Shown: positions 1-9,046 of the stretch, piece by piece
How positions within the stretch are numbered: the stretch's first letter is position 1
Layout of the letters: every line of letters starts with the position of its first letter
Origin: Coptodactyla brooksi
Lineage: Eukaryota > Arthropoda > Insecta > Coleoptera > Scarabaeidae
DNA: 21,720 nucleotides
Direction of reading: 5' to 3'
Assembly: GCA_033557675.1 (NCBI GenBank)
Contig: JAWQRM010000529.1
Span: 1 to 21,720 of the forward strand
Translations under genes and position numbers: made by a program
Notes under the pieces: model-generated
Told to the model about the DNA's origin: nothing
The model's input: only the letters and a program-made list of their open reading frames with translations
Databases searched by the model: none

Positions 1-28
<28 letters not shown>
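1..28. repeat. (AT)n microsatellite
   Basis: An uninterrupted AT dinucleotide run at the left edge of the window, so its true length is unknown. Confidence 0.95.
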
Positions 29-36
<8 letters not shown>

Positions 37-839
37 TCCTAAATTAGAACGATTTGCATGTTTAGGTTAAGTAGTAATACTACATACGTCTGAAAACTGT
101 AAGAAAAGCTGACACATAGTTTAAAGTTTTTTCGGTCATGTAATACAAAGAAATCATTTCTCTCCAATATAACAAATGTTGGTTATCGTTTACAGATAAA
201 AAATAATTAAGACTTTTGTTGAATCCTTATTGCTCTTACTGCATTAGATTATTTTGAAAATATTTAGAGATTCCAAAGTTCGATTTAAGTACTAACAGGG
301 AAGATACATTTGGGGACCAAACATGTGCTGCTGCCTCACTTTGTAGTTCTTTGTAGAAATAAATTATGGTGCACTCCAAAACTAATACACAAATATCACA
401 AAACTACTCTAATACACAGAACAACATTTATTTCCCAACTAACTATCTTCGAAATGTAAGATTCCGGTAGCATTTCCAGATCGCTTAATAATGATAACAA
501 ATTTAACAAATTCTACAGGACGCTGCGAATTTTTTTACCAAAAACCGATTTTACATACATTAATTGTAGGTTCGAGGCATACATATACGCAGACAAAATA
601 ATTTATATAATAAACACACAAAGAAATATGGTCAGAATAATAAATTACCTACTTTAATTCTTTTTCTAACAAAAATAGTCACTAGTATGTCGTACGACTT
701 TAAATCTCAATTAACAGAAATTTACATCTTTTAGGTTGGCATATGATATACGAGTAATTTGACAGTAATTTAACTAAAAATATGCACCAGTAAGGAAAAT
801 TCAGATAAAATACGAAGACAACCATTAATGACCAAAGTA
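29..839. other. AT-rich intergenic DNA, nothing recognised
   Basis: Both strands were read for protein motifs, tRNA boxes and long repeats. Only short AT-rich stretches with frequent stops were seen. No transposon signature could be supported. Confidence 0.6.
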
Positions 840-935
840 CATATTGTAACTTCAAGGAGGACACAAAACAGGATGAAACTCATCTAACGTTGTTAAACGG
901 TTTAAAGATGGTGAAGAAAGCGTGGGTAGATCCGG
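840..935 (+). pseudogene. mariner-type transposase helix-turn-helix scrap
   Basis: A frame starting near 890 reads VKRFKDGEESVGRSG. This matches the end of the N-terminal helix-turn-helix of mariner and SETMAR-like transposases, where a [W/K]-K-R-F-[K/Q]-[D/E]-G-[R/E]-E-[S/D]-V block precedes the GRP linker. A preceding EDTK fits the usual GED..MS block only loosely. An in-frame stop lies just upstream, and nothing downstream resembles the DDE domain, so this is at most a 30-codon remnant. It shares this block with the better fragment at 16791-17050, so both may derive from mariner elements. Family assignment rests on one short motif. Confidence 0.45.
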
Positions 936-1422
936 ATAAACTTAAAGGACAATATAAACAAATCAATACCACCCATAACCCAAATAAATATATATATATT
1001 ACCAATATATGGTAATCTTTTGATCCGTACAACCGGCGGTATCTTTCAACCAGGAACAGATAAGTTGCTAACAGTTTCCAAATTTTCACTACTCTTCAAG
1101 AACTAGAGTGCAACTCGTTGTTAGAACAGTCTGTAACAACGAGTGTAACCTACTGCAACCTATTAGGCAGCATTATAAGATCCATATTTGTTAGCAATTG
1201 TCTTATAGAATGTGCTCTTGACGTTTCCCAATCTGTTCTGTTACAGGCACATATTTCAATTAATTTAATATGAATAATCACCTTTGTACTCTATTACACA
1301 GTTCATACCGTATCAGGAAACGTGACGCACCAAAAACTCGCTTGGCGAGTCGCGGTGGGGTACAGATATTCGGGTTGCGAACAGGTAAAAACAAGAAGAA
1401 GATTTTCCAAAGAGCGAGAGGA
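936..1422. other. intergenic DNA with a small hairpin; GC rises near 1310-1420
   Basis: No coding signature was recognised. The stretch 1310-1420 is visibly richer in G and C than its flanks and leads directly into the tRNA-like segment at 1423. It could therefore be part of the same short interspersed element, but no second copy in the window confirms that. Confidence 0.5.
1113..1144. repeat. 11-bp perfect inverted repeat
   Basis: The arms ACTCGTTGTTA (1113-1123) and TAACAACGAGT (1134-1144) are exact reverse complements separated by 10 bases. Pairing stops at both outer ends. No T-run follows, and no function can be assigned. Confidence 0.85.
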
Positions 1423-1500
1423 CCCTGCAATGCTCAGTAGGTAAGAAAGAGCATTTGGCGTGAAACCAAAAGGTCGCTGGTTCAAATCCTGCTGAGCGGT
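1423..1500 (+). pseudogene. tRNA-like sequence (tRNA pseudogene or SINE head)
   Basis: An exact Pol III B box, GGTTCAAATCC, lies at 1479-1489, and an A-box-like ATGCTCAGTAGG at 1430-1441. The D stem (GCTC with GAGC) and the anticodon stem (TTTGG with CCAAA) pair perfectly, giving a 7-base loop CGTGAAA. The T stem has one mismatch. The acceptor stem is poor, with about two mismatches in seven, and position 33 is G rather than the near-universal T. A functional tRNA is therefore unlikely. In a tRNA reading the anticodon would be TGA. A T5 run at 1504-1508 could end Pol III transcription. A tRNA-derived SINE promoter is the best alternative. Confidence 0.5.
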
Positions 1501-1546
1501 CTATTTTTCTTTTGGCTAATTAAAGTAAATATTTACTTATAATATG

Positions 1547-1580
1547 TATATATATATATATATATATCTGTGTGTGTGTT
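1547..1580. repeat. (TA)n followed by (TG)n microsatellite
   Basis: A TA run from 1547 to 1567 changes into a short TG run up to about 1579. It lies about 45 bases after the tRNA-like segment, which would suit a SINE tail, but this is only positional. Confidence 0.9.
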
Positions 1581-3196
1581 ACTTAAAGGTAAATTTCAAT
1601 ATATTGCCATAGCTGCTGCATCTGTAAAACTGCAACCAAGGATAATGTTTCATGCTCAAGGTTGCATTTCATGAAATATGTCCTACGAAGTTAAACTTTT
1701 ATTAAATGTCAGATTCGCACCAACATTTCAATAAGAAATTTTTATTTCGAAATTACATTGCAACCCGCTTTCAGCTGCCAAACGAATGTAATATACGGCT
1801 TCACCCAACACAAGGCAACGTGAAAGCATTTTTAATCTGCTCCCACTAATAGAAGCGGTTAGCGAACTTTTTCTGTTGTCGCCATTTCGTATGCCATGTA
1901 GCCGCCATATTGATCCTTCCGTACACGATTTTATGCGCAATTAGCTCGCCATTGTTCTGGACTTCTGCTATTGGCACTGTCATGACATCCATGATATGAT
2001 CGATTTGAAAAAGTTTCAAACCTTCCCAATTATTAAATAAATGAAAATACCCATTTAGATGTCCTAATACGTGTTAATTACTCAGTTGGTAAGGCATTTT
2101 AAACAACTGAACTCTGTAGTCATCTGTAAATCATGTAATAAATAAAATTAAATTTCTTATCTGGTTGCAACGACATTCATCTCAGTTTGTGAGTTCCTAT
2201 CGCAATTTATTACCGTTTTTATAGAGGTTACGCGGTCATTCCGAGCATTTTTTGCCGAACTATGAATTATTCCAGTGACACCATTTATTGCAGTGAAACG
2301 TTATCGCTGTGATCTACAGTCAACTGTGATTTACTTTAATAGCCAAGTTCTGCGAGTGTGAAAGCTTTATGGGCTTTTATTTCGAGCTAAATTAGCACAG
2401 AAATCAGGGGGAAATAACTTCCAGTTTTACTGGACAGCAGTGTGTAATTTTGCACATCTACTAGAATAAAATTCAGTTTCTTGTTAAAATATTGTGTACT
2501 TTCATAGTGTATTAGGTACACTAAATCATCAACTTTCATGTTATTCAAGTAAGTTTACGTTTTGAAATTAAAGAACTGGTTTCGAAAGTAAACTGTCCCA
2601 GAGCTAAGTTTGAACAATGCTACCACTACATCAAAACCGAAGTTGGTTTTGCTTGACGCGCATTTCGCTGACCATGTCGGCATCTTCAGAAGCGCTTCCG
2701 GCAAATGATAATTTATTTTTCGAGTTTGATGTAGTTGTTTATCTTTGTAACTAAGTCAAAAGATCCAAACTCACATCTTTGGTTAAAGAAAAAAATGAAG
2801 AAAAATTAGTTAGCAAACGAACAACCAATGGTTTTCCGCAGAGAGGTAACAAGGATTAAAAAACTCAAGATGCTTCAAGTTTTTACTCATCCTCGCATTC
2901 CCTTTAGTGCATCAGTAAAAACTGTTATCGAAGCCGATTATCTTTTTTGATAATTGATTTTGATAATTTGATACCAATTTTTTATAAATAAATATGATTT
3001 ATAAGATTTACAACAGAACAGTTTATAAAGATGATAGCACGTTTGCTTTTTATTTAGAGTAGACTATTCTACCGTCTAACTGTTAGATGATTTTAATGTG
3101 TTATACCCTCACACATTAAGTCTTGATAAGGTGTCGGCCGCCTGTAGTTAGAAATAAGTCATTTATTACTTTTTACATATTTACTCTCAACATATG
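1581..3196. other. intergenic DNA; no gene recognised
   Basis: The stretch 1750-1990 is less AT-rich than average and has an open frame of about 70 codons on the minus strand (1728-1940), but its translation matches no family I know and it lacks splice signals. The rest is AT-rich with frequent stops. A dispersed motif at 2652-2690 is listed separately. Confidence 0.5.
2652..2690. repeat. dispersed repeat motif, copy 1
   Basis: This stretch contains CATTTCGCTGACCATG and then GCATCTTC. A related stretch in the same orientation lies at 14375-14413 (TTTCGCTGATCATA, then GCATCATC). The two agree at about three quarters of positions, suggesting decayed copies of one interspersed repeat whose identity I cannot name. 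Confidence 0.5.
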
Positions 3197-3212
3197 TTAT
3201 TCAAACAATAAA

Positions 3213-3242
3213 ATATGTTGGCCTGCGAGCAGGCCAACATAT
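3213..3242. repeat. perfect 14-bp palindrome with 2-base centre
   Basis: The arms 3213-3226 and 3229-3242 are exact reverse complements around GA (left arm ATATGTTGGCCTGC). The 7-base word GGCCTGC appears again at 3247-3253, immediately downstream and inside the tRNA-like segment. The structure could extrude as a cruciform or form a hairpin RNA. It looks like a short inverted duplication of the neighbouring tRNA-like DNA. Confidence 0.9.
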
Positions 3243-3295
3243 GAAAGGCCTGCATTATGAAAGCAGAAGGTCGTAGGTTCGAATCCTGCTCGGAT
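3243..3295 (+). pseudogene. tRNA-like 3' half with exact B box
   Basis: An exact B box, GGTTCGAATCC, lies at 3276-3286 inside a fully pairable T stem (GTAGG with CCTGC, counting one G-T pair). Upstream, CTGC and GCAG form an anticodon-like stem with a TTATGAA loop, which would place ATG at the anticodon. The D arm and 5' acceptor side are not recognisable; that position is occupied by the 3213-3242 palindrome. The sequence after the B box (CCTGCTCGGATGT) resembles the same region of the 1423-1500 segment (CCTGCTGAGCGGT), so both may belong to one SINE family. The minus-strand peptide GFEPTTFCF read here is the usual artefact of translating a tRNA T arm backwards. Confidence 0.5.
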
Positions 3296-3299
3296 GTTA

Positions 3300-5097
3300 A
3301 TATTTTCTTGTTTCAATAAAAAGCAATAAATTATTTGTATTGCATATATATTTATACAACATATTAGGGTATTGTTTGGCGAAATTAGGAAGCATCTTTG
3401 AATCATCATCATCATTTACTTTTATTTTTAAATATTATTAGATTTATTTTATTTCGAAGTGACCTTTTATTTTAGTAAATTTTTGCTCGTCCTTCGAACA
3501 TTATTGTTAGTAATTAAAAAAGAAGTGTACGTAGGACGATGTCAAGCAGTGTTAGCATGGTATCTTCTCCCGGATATCAACAATATTACTAAGATCGGTT
3601 TTCACGGGCTCTTGGGTAGACGGGGTGGGGTCACGGGCTCGAGTGTTGTATGAATCGCGTATGGGACGACCAAGATTTTTCCAACCGGCATATGTGCATC
3701 AGAAATAAATTCATTATGATTAAAACTACCTAGTGATGTAGTAGTAAGAAATATTGCCATAATGTTTTAGTTGTTTTCAGTGTAGCCCCCATAATTGTTG
3801 ATTGGTGTCGAAGAAATTTGCGTTAGTAACTCTATCATTATAGGTATATTTTATAATGTAGAATGCGGCAAAAAGAATGAAATAGTTGGTGTAATGGACA
3901 TTTTCAATTTAAATAAATGTTCGTTTCAAAAATTGATATATGAAGAAACTCGCCGTTTCATATAAATAAATAAATACAAATAATTGCTTAATGTTCAATG
4001 TAAGGAAAAAAGATAATAGTACATCACTATTTTAATATTTATCATAGATATAACAGAAATTTGCTGTTAAAACATCAATTCGATGAACGAAGAGAGAAAA
4101 AACATCATTCAACAGGGTTTTTGAAAATATTAACATTTATTTATTTAATGAAACGTGGTCGTTCAACTGAATACTCTGTACTAGCGGAATTAATTAATAA
4201 ACGATTGCCAAGGCCTTCCTGACTGGTTATTGCAACGAACCAACGCACACTCCTAATTGGTTGAAATCACGTGACGTTGTGTAATTAGTACACAAAAACT
4301 TGAGCGCGAAAATGATATAGTGTAATTAATAATTCGCGTGAACGTGAAAAATCATATTAGAAGATTAAATAGACTTATCATAGATTAAAAAATCGTGTTT
4401 ATTTGGTATAGCAGAATATAAATTTTGTGGATAATTATCAAAAAGAAAATTATTTTCTTATTGACAGCGCCTCAATAAGAGAGTTAAAGTTCGTTTCCAG
4501 GAAAACAATTTCAAAAATATCTTAAGCAAAAACTGTATACATGCATAGAAATGTAAATAGTGATTTTGTATACAGTATTGTAACACGAATATTAAAACCG
4601 ATGGCTACCAAAGACAGCAGAGTCTGTTACATTATTCCCTAAACAACAAGTTAAACAATTCTCCACGAAAAAGTGTCATGTTCACTTAGGGGTAAAAAAA
4701 TCACGCTTTCCGTAAAAAAATTGTTTATCTTGTGCAAGCTGTGCCGTCGGCGGTAGGGATCGGTTTTATGTTACATATTTTTCTTCTCTATAGTGATTAT
4801 TTTATCGGGTTCTTGTGGGTGGTCTGCTTTTTTGCGACTAACTAAAGTTTTGTTTGAATTTGGAATTTTTAGTGGTACGATGTTGGGCTGGGAAGGTTCG
4901 CATACACACATTAAAATATATATTTTGTTTCTAATTTATTTTAGTTATCCTTTACAGATTAGGAATTCAATCTAGTTATTCCTCATTTTTTTGTATACGT
5001 CAAGATAAGGTTGTAAAGCAGGTATCTGAACCTGCCCTTGTGATTATTATCTTCATTTTCTTCTATTGTGTTTATACGTAATTTGTATAATTTTAAT
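3300..5097. other. AT-rich intergenic DNA; no gene recognised
   Basis: Open frames of 60-64 codons exist on the plus strand at 3459-3653 and 4793-4975, but neither has a recognisable motif or coding character. An inverted CCAAT box (4256-4260) lies 8 bases from a CACGTG E-box (4268-4273). This could be a promoter fragment but is equally likely by chance. A 6-bp hairpin occurs at 5018-5035. Confidence 0.5.
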
Positions 5098-5277
5098 TGA
5101 CACTTCAACTGTCAAGTTAACATTTCAGCTGCCAAACTGACGTTTCAACTGTCAAACTGACGATTCAACTATCAAACTAACGTTTCGATGATCTAATTGA
5201 TGCTTCAAATGTCAAATTGGCTTTTCAACTGTCAAATTGACATTCTAATTCTTAATTTGACGTTTCAGTTAATGATA
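5098..5277. repeat. 20-bp minisatellite, 9 units
   Basis: Nine consecutive 20-base units can be laid out in register with no gaps. The commonest form is TGACGTTTCAACTGTCAAAC (5138-5157). Units 1-4, 6 and 7 are close to this form; units 5, 8 and 9 have diverged. The array ends about 180 bases before the recognisable Tc1 remnant, so it may belong to that element's 5' end or be an independent expansion. Confidence 0.9.
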
Positions 5278-5460
5278 GCTCGACGATAACAGTCATCGGT
5301 GCAGTAAAAAATATACATTTGCAGTTTGCATGAAGCTAGACGAAGTACTACTGAAATAGTAGAAATATATCTGTAACTATAAATCGTAATGAGAATTATT
5401 TTGTAAAGCAGGAATTCAGCAATAGACGACACCAATGCCTCTATATATAACAATACTTTT

Positions 5461-6242
5461 TAGAAGTATTAGGCCAATTTCGACGGTGGTTAGCCTAGGA
5501 AAATACTGGGAACCTGAAAGGTCTACCGACTGAAAGAAATACGAATAGACGGAAATCCAGTCGTATGCAGGATGAGGATATTATCCAGTTAGTAGAAGAA
5601 AATCAATTGGTGAGTGCGAATTCGAAGAAATTTAGATCTCGATATTAGACGGCACACGATACGCAATAGACTCGGAGAAGCTGAGTATCATTTTCGAAAA
5701 CACAGTAATACGATTGAATTAAGTTTCGACGATAAACGAGAAAGGTTACTATTCTGCTAAGAGAACCTCAATCGAAATTGCAGCACAACAAATTTTTCGT
5801 ACGAAAAAGCATTCATTTCTTTGTAAGATGGGACGATGCTATAATGGCGCCTTAATAACACAGGTGTGAGACAAAATTGTACTGAAACTGGTGGGAGTTA
5901 ATGTATCCAGAAGACGAGGTGGAAAGGTTCATATTTATTCAGGATAACTGTCCAATATACCCACAGGCTGTGTACGCTCCTGGTTCTACGACCGCTATGA
6001 CGTCAAGCTAGTGCGCTGGCCTTTTCGGTGACTAGATCTGAATTCCATTGAAAATATATGGGGGACGATGGTGCAAACGTAAGGACAACAGTTAGAGGAC
6101 AAACATAAAAATAATTTATTGATTCACGTTCAAAATGTTTGAGAAAACTCTTAAAGTGGCGTCTTGTTTCATTCTCGTAAATCGAATCATATAGCGGGTG
6201 AAAAATTGCATGGAAAATGAGGGCGGTTACACAAAATATTAG
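5461..6242 (+). pseudogene. Tc1-like (DD34E) transposase pseudogene
   Basis: A Tc1 transposase cuts and pastes its own element by binding the terminal repeats with two helix-turn-helix domains and acting through a D-D-E triad. Pieces are recognisable in the right order on the plus strand. They are a linker and second helix-turn-helix (about 5501-5640, TGNLKGLPTERN), then TIRNRLGEAEYHFRK and ENLNRN followed by a decayed SYEKAF in the place of DEKTF, then YPEDEVERFIFIQDNCPIY, then a region ending SIENIWG, and the typical C-terminus EGGYTKY with stop at 6240-6242. The second catalytic D (QDN) and the E of SIENIWG are about 34-35 residues apart, as expected for DD34E. Several frameshifts and stops break the frame, about 60 residues are missing around 5830-5895, and the first catalytic D is not preserved. 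The start codon could not be placed. It cannot encode an active enzyme. Confidence 0.85.
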
Positions 6243-6568
6243 ATGTAAAGCGTTTAAATTAATAACTCTCTGTCAAAATGTAAAAATTACTTTCTTGTTT
6301 ATGCTATCCCTCACGGCGTGAACATTTGTTGCAGTTTCTATTGTATTACATGAAACAATTTAACTATGGTATTATAATTATAGATAATAATTAAGTAGTC
6401 TAATCATTTTAACCTCCCGCTCAAAAAGTAACTTATGGTTGACTTTATTTATACGCAACTTACTCTGAGTTTACACCTACCCTGTTCGTTTTTTATTTCA
6501 CGCAATGAAAGACGTTTACACTTCTATAAAATAAATAAACAAGCTTGCCCGAGTCCAAAAGGGTTAGC
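6243..6568. other. spacer between Tc1 and Harbinger remnants
   Basis: AT-rich DNA. It may contain the 3' untranslated part and terminal repeat of the upstream Tc1 remnant, but no matching 5' terminal repeat could be paired with it. Nothing else was recognised. Confidence 0.5.
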
Positions 6569-6720
6569 GGGGCGTCCCCACTATGCCACTTGGCAATGCC
6601 AGATGGCAAAGTGGGGACACACCAAAGTGGCAAACGCCGTTTCCACACTGTGCCAAGTGGCAACACCATTTAGCAAAGTCAATTTAAAAATTCACTGCAT
6701 CCACATAGGGAACGGCATTC
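6569..6720 (+). mobile_element. probable 5' end of a PIF/Harbinger element with GC-rich hairpin
   Basis: This is one of the few GC-rich stretches in the window. It starts GGGGCGTCCCCACT and contains an imperfect hairpin, 6574-6618: GTCCCCACT pairs exactly with AGTGGGGAC, with further pairing inside. The words CCACTTGGCA, AAGTGGCAAA and CAAGTGGCAA recur. It lies directly before the Harbinger transposase start at 6730, where the terminal and subterminal repeats would be expected. No complementary right end was found after 8225, so the boundary and target duplication are unproven. Confidence 0.5.
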
Positions 6721-7244
6721 GGTGACAACATGTTTGCGGGCCAGGATTTGCTTTTTGCCGTCGCTACAGGAATAACAGTGGAAAACAAAACGCGTTGTGA
6801 ACCACGCAACCAACACTTTTGGATACGATCCACTCTGCGGGGTAGAGTCAGATACGGGTGCATTGAATTGATGAATAATGTATTGATGGACGATACAGAT
6901 GGGTTAAATCTGGAGTATATAAGTGGAGCTTGTTTCCCAAACTTTTTCCGGTTGTCAAGTAGTGATCAAGATGGTACCGAAAATAGGCAACAGTGATACA
7001 CGATTTAGAATATTCATTCTCGTTTCTAAGAATTAAAACCGCTATTATCTTTACTCCATTATTTACTTCATGATCATTCTAACCAGAATTTAAAGCGCAT
7101 AGAATATTATCAATTGAATGAATGTGTGTAATTCCTGTCTCATAGGAATTTGCAAGTGAAGTAGGGCTCGTCAGTGTCAATAATTATGAGGAATAGGTCC
7201 ACGCAAGGTAGTGAACTAAAACGAGAACGGTAGTGACTGTATGG

Positions 7245-7298
7245 GTGCTAAGTATGGCTGCGACTACATAGATGCTGAGCATGACTGCGACTGCATAG
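7245..7298. repeat. 27-bp tandem duplication
   Basis: Two adjacent 27-base units (7245-7271 and 7272-7298) agree at 22 positions; both contain CTGCGACT and end in CATAG. They lie in the extra DNA that interrupts the Harbinger pseudogene. Confidence 0.85.
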
Positions 7299-7937
7299 CT
7301 AGTGTTCTCCCCTTTCTGCTTCAAAGAAAGCAGTGTGAATGACTTGTTTCCCGACTTTTCTAGCCTATAGTGATAGGAATTCTCGTATTTGCATTCCACT
7401 GGCTACAATGGAAGCATCTGTTCATTTTTAGAAACGTTGGGATGAGAGTAGTCTCCCCCAGAACCTATAAGGTCCTTCAAGAATAAAAATATACTACTAT
7501 ACAGATTAAACAAAATGAAGTAAAAGAACTAATACAAATAATAATAGGAATAAAATGGAATAAAATGAGAATTTTTTTCAGATTCCCCAAACTGAACCTG
7601 AATGAAAAATGGTGACATAGGAATGGTATGATAAATGGAATTTCTCCAACTGCGTTTGAAAACTGGGGCTGAAATTTCATTTATAAGGGCTTCTTTAATA
7701 TTACCCTATTTGCAGTTGTTGACGCAAATTACAATCTCATTCACGCAAATGTAGGTTGCCAAAGAAGAATATCGGACGGCGGCTTATTTAGTGAAATAAA
7801 ATTCAATTCCCAGCCCCAGCCAATGCGTAATTCCTGGAAGAAATATCAATACACCGTCTGTTTATGTTGCTGATGATTCATTTGCTCTTTCAAATAATGT
7901 CTAAAAAGAACTTAATTACCGCTTAACTAGTGGTTTA

Positions 7938-7990
7938 AAGACGGTTAACTGCTTGATGTAGAATGTCGCAATCAAGCAGTTAACCGTCTT
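7938..7990. repeat. 20-bp perfect inverted repeat inside the Harbinger remnant
   Basis: Arms 7938-7957 and 7971-7990 are exact reverse complements around a 13-base loop; the core is AGACGGTTAACTGCTTGAT. Outside the stem, after one mismatch, three more pairs and a G-T pair form. The folded length is about 69 bases (7930-7998). It sits where the transposase C-terminal domain is encoded, so one arm is probably an inverted duplication of the other. Confidence 0.9.
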
Positions 7991-8259
7991 CAAATAACGC
8001 AGATCAAGCAGATCAATATTAATATATAATTCTAATGCGGCATTTGATACAGAATGCTCGATTACAGGAAGAACTCGTCCAGGAATATGGAGACCACTAG
8101 CATTAAGTAATGGGTGCATGAAATTTCCCAGGGTGCGAAAATGAAGTGGAAATAATGTACAGGAGATTAGCAATGAATTTACCTAATTTTTTGGTTCTCC
8201 AGAAGGTATGCTACATTTTTTAACAAGGCAGATAATCGAAAGTGAACTCAATTCATATA

Positions 8260-8326
8260 GAGAGAGAGAGAGTAGAGATATTTTTATAAATTTTTTTATA
8301 GAGATATATATAAAAATACTCACCCA

Positions 8327-8372
<46 letters not shown>
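8260..8372. repeat. simple-sequence block: (AG)n and (AT)n
   Basis: An AG run (8260-8273) and AT-rich low-complexity DNA lead into a pure 42-bp AT run (8331-8372). It separates the Harbinger remnant from the next transposase fragment. Confidence 0.95.
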
Positions 8373-8374
<2 letters not shown>

Positions 8375-8489
8375 ATGTATAATTACCTGTGAGTCTGTTA
8401 TTCCTCTTAGTCGATTCTTTCCTTTAGGAACTGCAAACTCTCGTAGCAGAACCAGCTACGTTGAATCACTTCCTGCACCGGCCTTAGCA

Positions 8490-8940
8490 ATGTTTCTTTT
8501 TTTAACCTCCCATGAAAAATGGCTATGTTTCCTATTTTTTGTGAGCTCGTAACGGTAAAAGATAATGAAAATGAAAACATTATTGCAAATATTGTTTTCA
8601 TCGATGAGAGTACTTTTCTACTACACGGAAAACGCAATTCATCCGTTGTTCGTTACTGGTCTCGCGAAAACTTGCATAAAAGTTTTTTGTACTCACCCAA
8701 TATCCTTAAAAACTTCATGTCTGGGCTGGAACTTTGGGTGACCATTTAATAGCACCCTTTTTTTATTGATGGGATATTAAATGCCCAGAAATATCGCGAC
8801 ATATCTTAAACGCAAATAGTTTCAGCTATTCAGAAAATTCCTGCAATAAACTTGGAAACTGATTCTTTTTTAAGTTGGGTGAAGGTACGAAAATAGTTAC
8901 TCGACAGAGCAAATTGGCAGGTTGTGACGTTTTGCAACTT
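8490..8940 (+). pseudogene. Tc1/mariner-superfamily transposase fragment (central DDE region)
   Basis: A frame open from about 8490 to 8749 contains FCELV, then NIVFIDESTFLLHG with the first catalytic D, and VRYWSRENLH. The order FC..., IVF-x-DES-x-F, RYW...N-H is the central block of insect mariner-like transposases related to the DD41D type. A one-base shift in a T/A run near 8763 restores PFFIDGILNAQKYRDI, the strand that follows in this family, and then SAIQKIPAINLE. The second and third catalytic residues were not found; sequence after 8940 is too decayed to assign. The N-terminal DNA-binding domain is also missing or unrecognisable. It abuts the truncated env end of the minus-strand retroelement at about 9045, so one of the two was cut by a deletion or insertion. 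Confidence 0.7.
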
Positions 8941-9046
8941 GCACTGGAAATATCTATCGACTTACCGGACAAATTATCTCGATCATTAGCTGGGAGCATC
9001 TATCCATCCATTCTTCGGTCTTGTTCCTGAGATGGAACCTGAATGG

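Larger units (their letters stand above)
6730..8225 (+). pseudogene. PIF/Harbinger (HARBI1-like) transposase pseudogene
   Basis: Harbinger transposases are DDE nucleases, domesticated in animals as HARBI1. An 88-codon N-terminal frame starts at 6730 and contains HFWIRSTLRG, a YG..LM..L.DD block and FFRLSSSD, all typical. A frameshift then gives KMVPKIGNSDTRFR (6970-7010). Recognisable sequence resumes at about 7578 with IPQTEPE and KWNFSNCV. After a deletion that removes the expected DGKH block with the first catalytic D, it runs KGFFNITLFAVVDANYN (second D) and VGCQRRISDGGLF, then VYVADDSFAL (about 7858-7895), LNYRLTSG, and finally a C-terminal stretch with FDTECSITGRTRPGIWR and an FFGS-type end near 8200. 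There are stops, frameshifts and an extra 300-400 bases around 7010-7577. It is non-functional. The partner Myb-like gene of Harbinger elements is not visible. Confidence 0.85.

Noticed and set aside
1303..1485. 60-codon minus-strand frame
   Set aside because: It overlaps the plus-strand tRNA-like segment and has no protein signature.
1728..1940. 70-codon minus-strand frame in a GC-richer patch
   Set aside because: It has no family motif, no splice sites and no flanking gene structure, so it was not called a gene.
3197..3415. 72-codon minus-strand frame containing GFEPTTFCF
   Set aside because: That peptide is the well-known by-product of translating the complement of a tRNA T arm. The underlying feature is the tRNA-like sequence.
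7938..7998. Annotated microRNA gene
   Set aside because: The fold is suitable, but it sits in a transposon remnant and there is no expression or conservation evidence. It is kept as an inverted repeat only.
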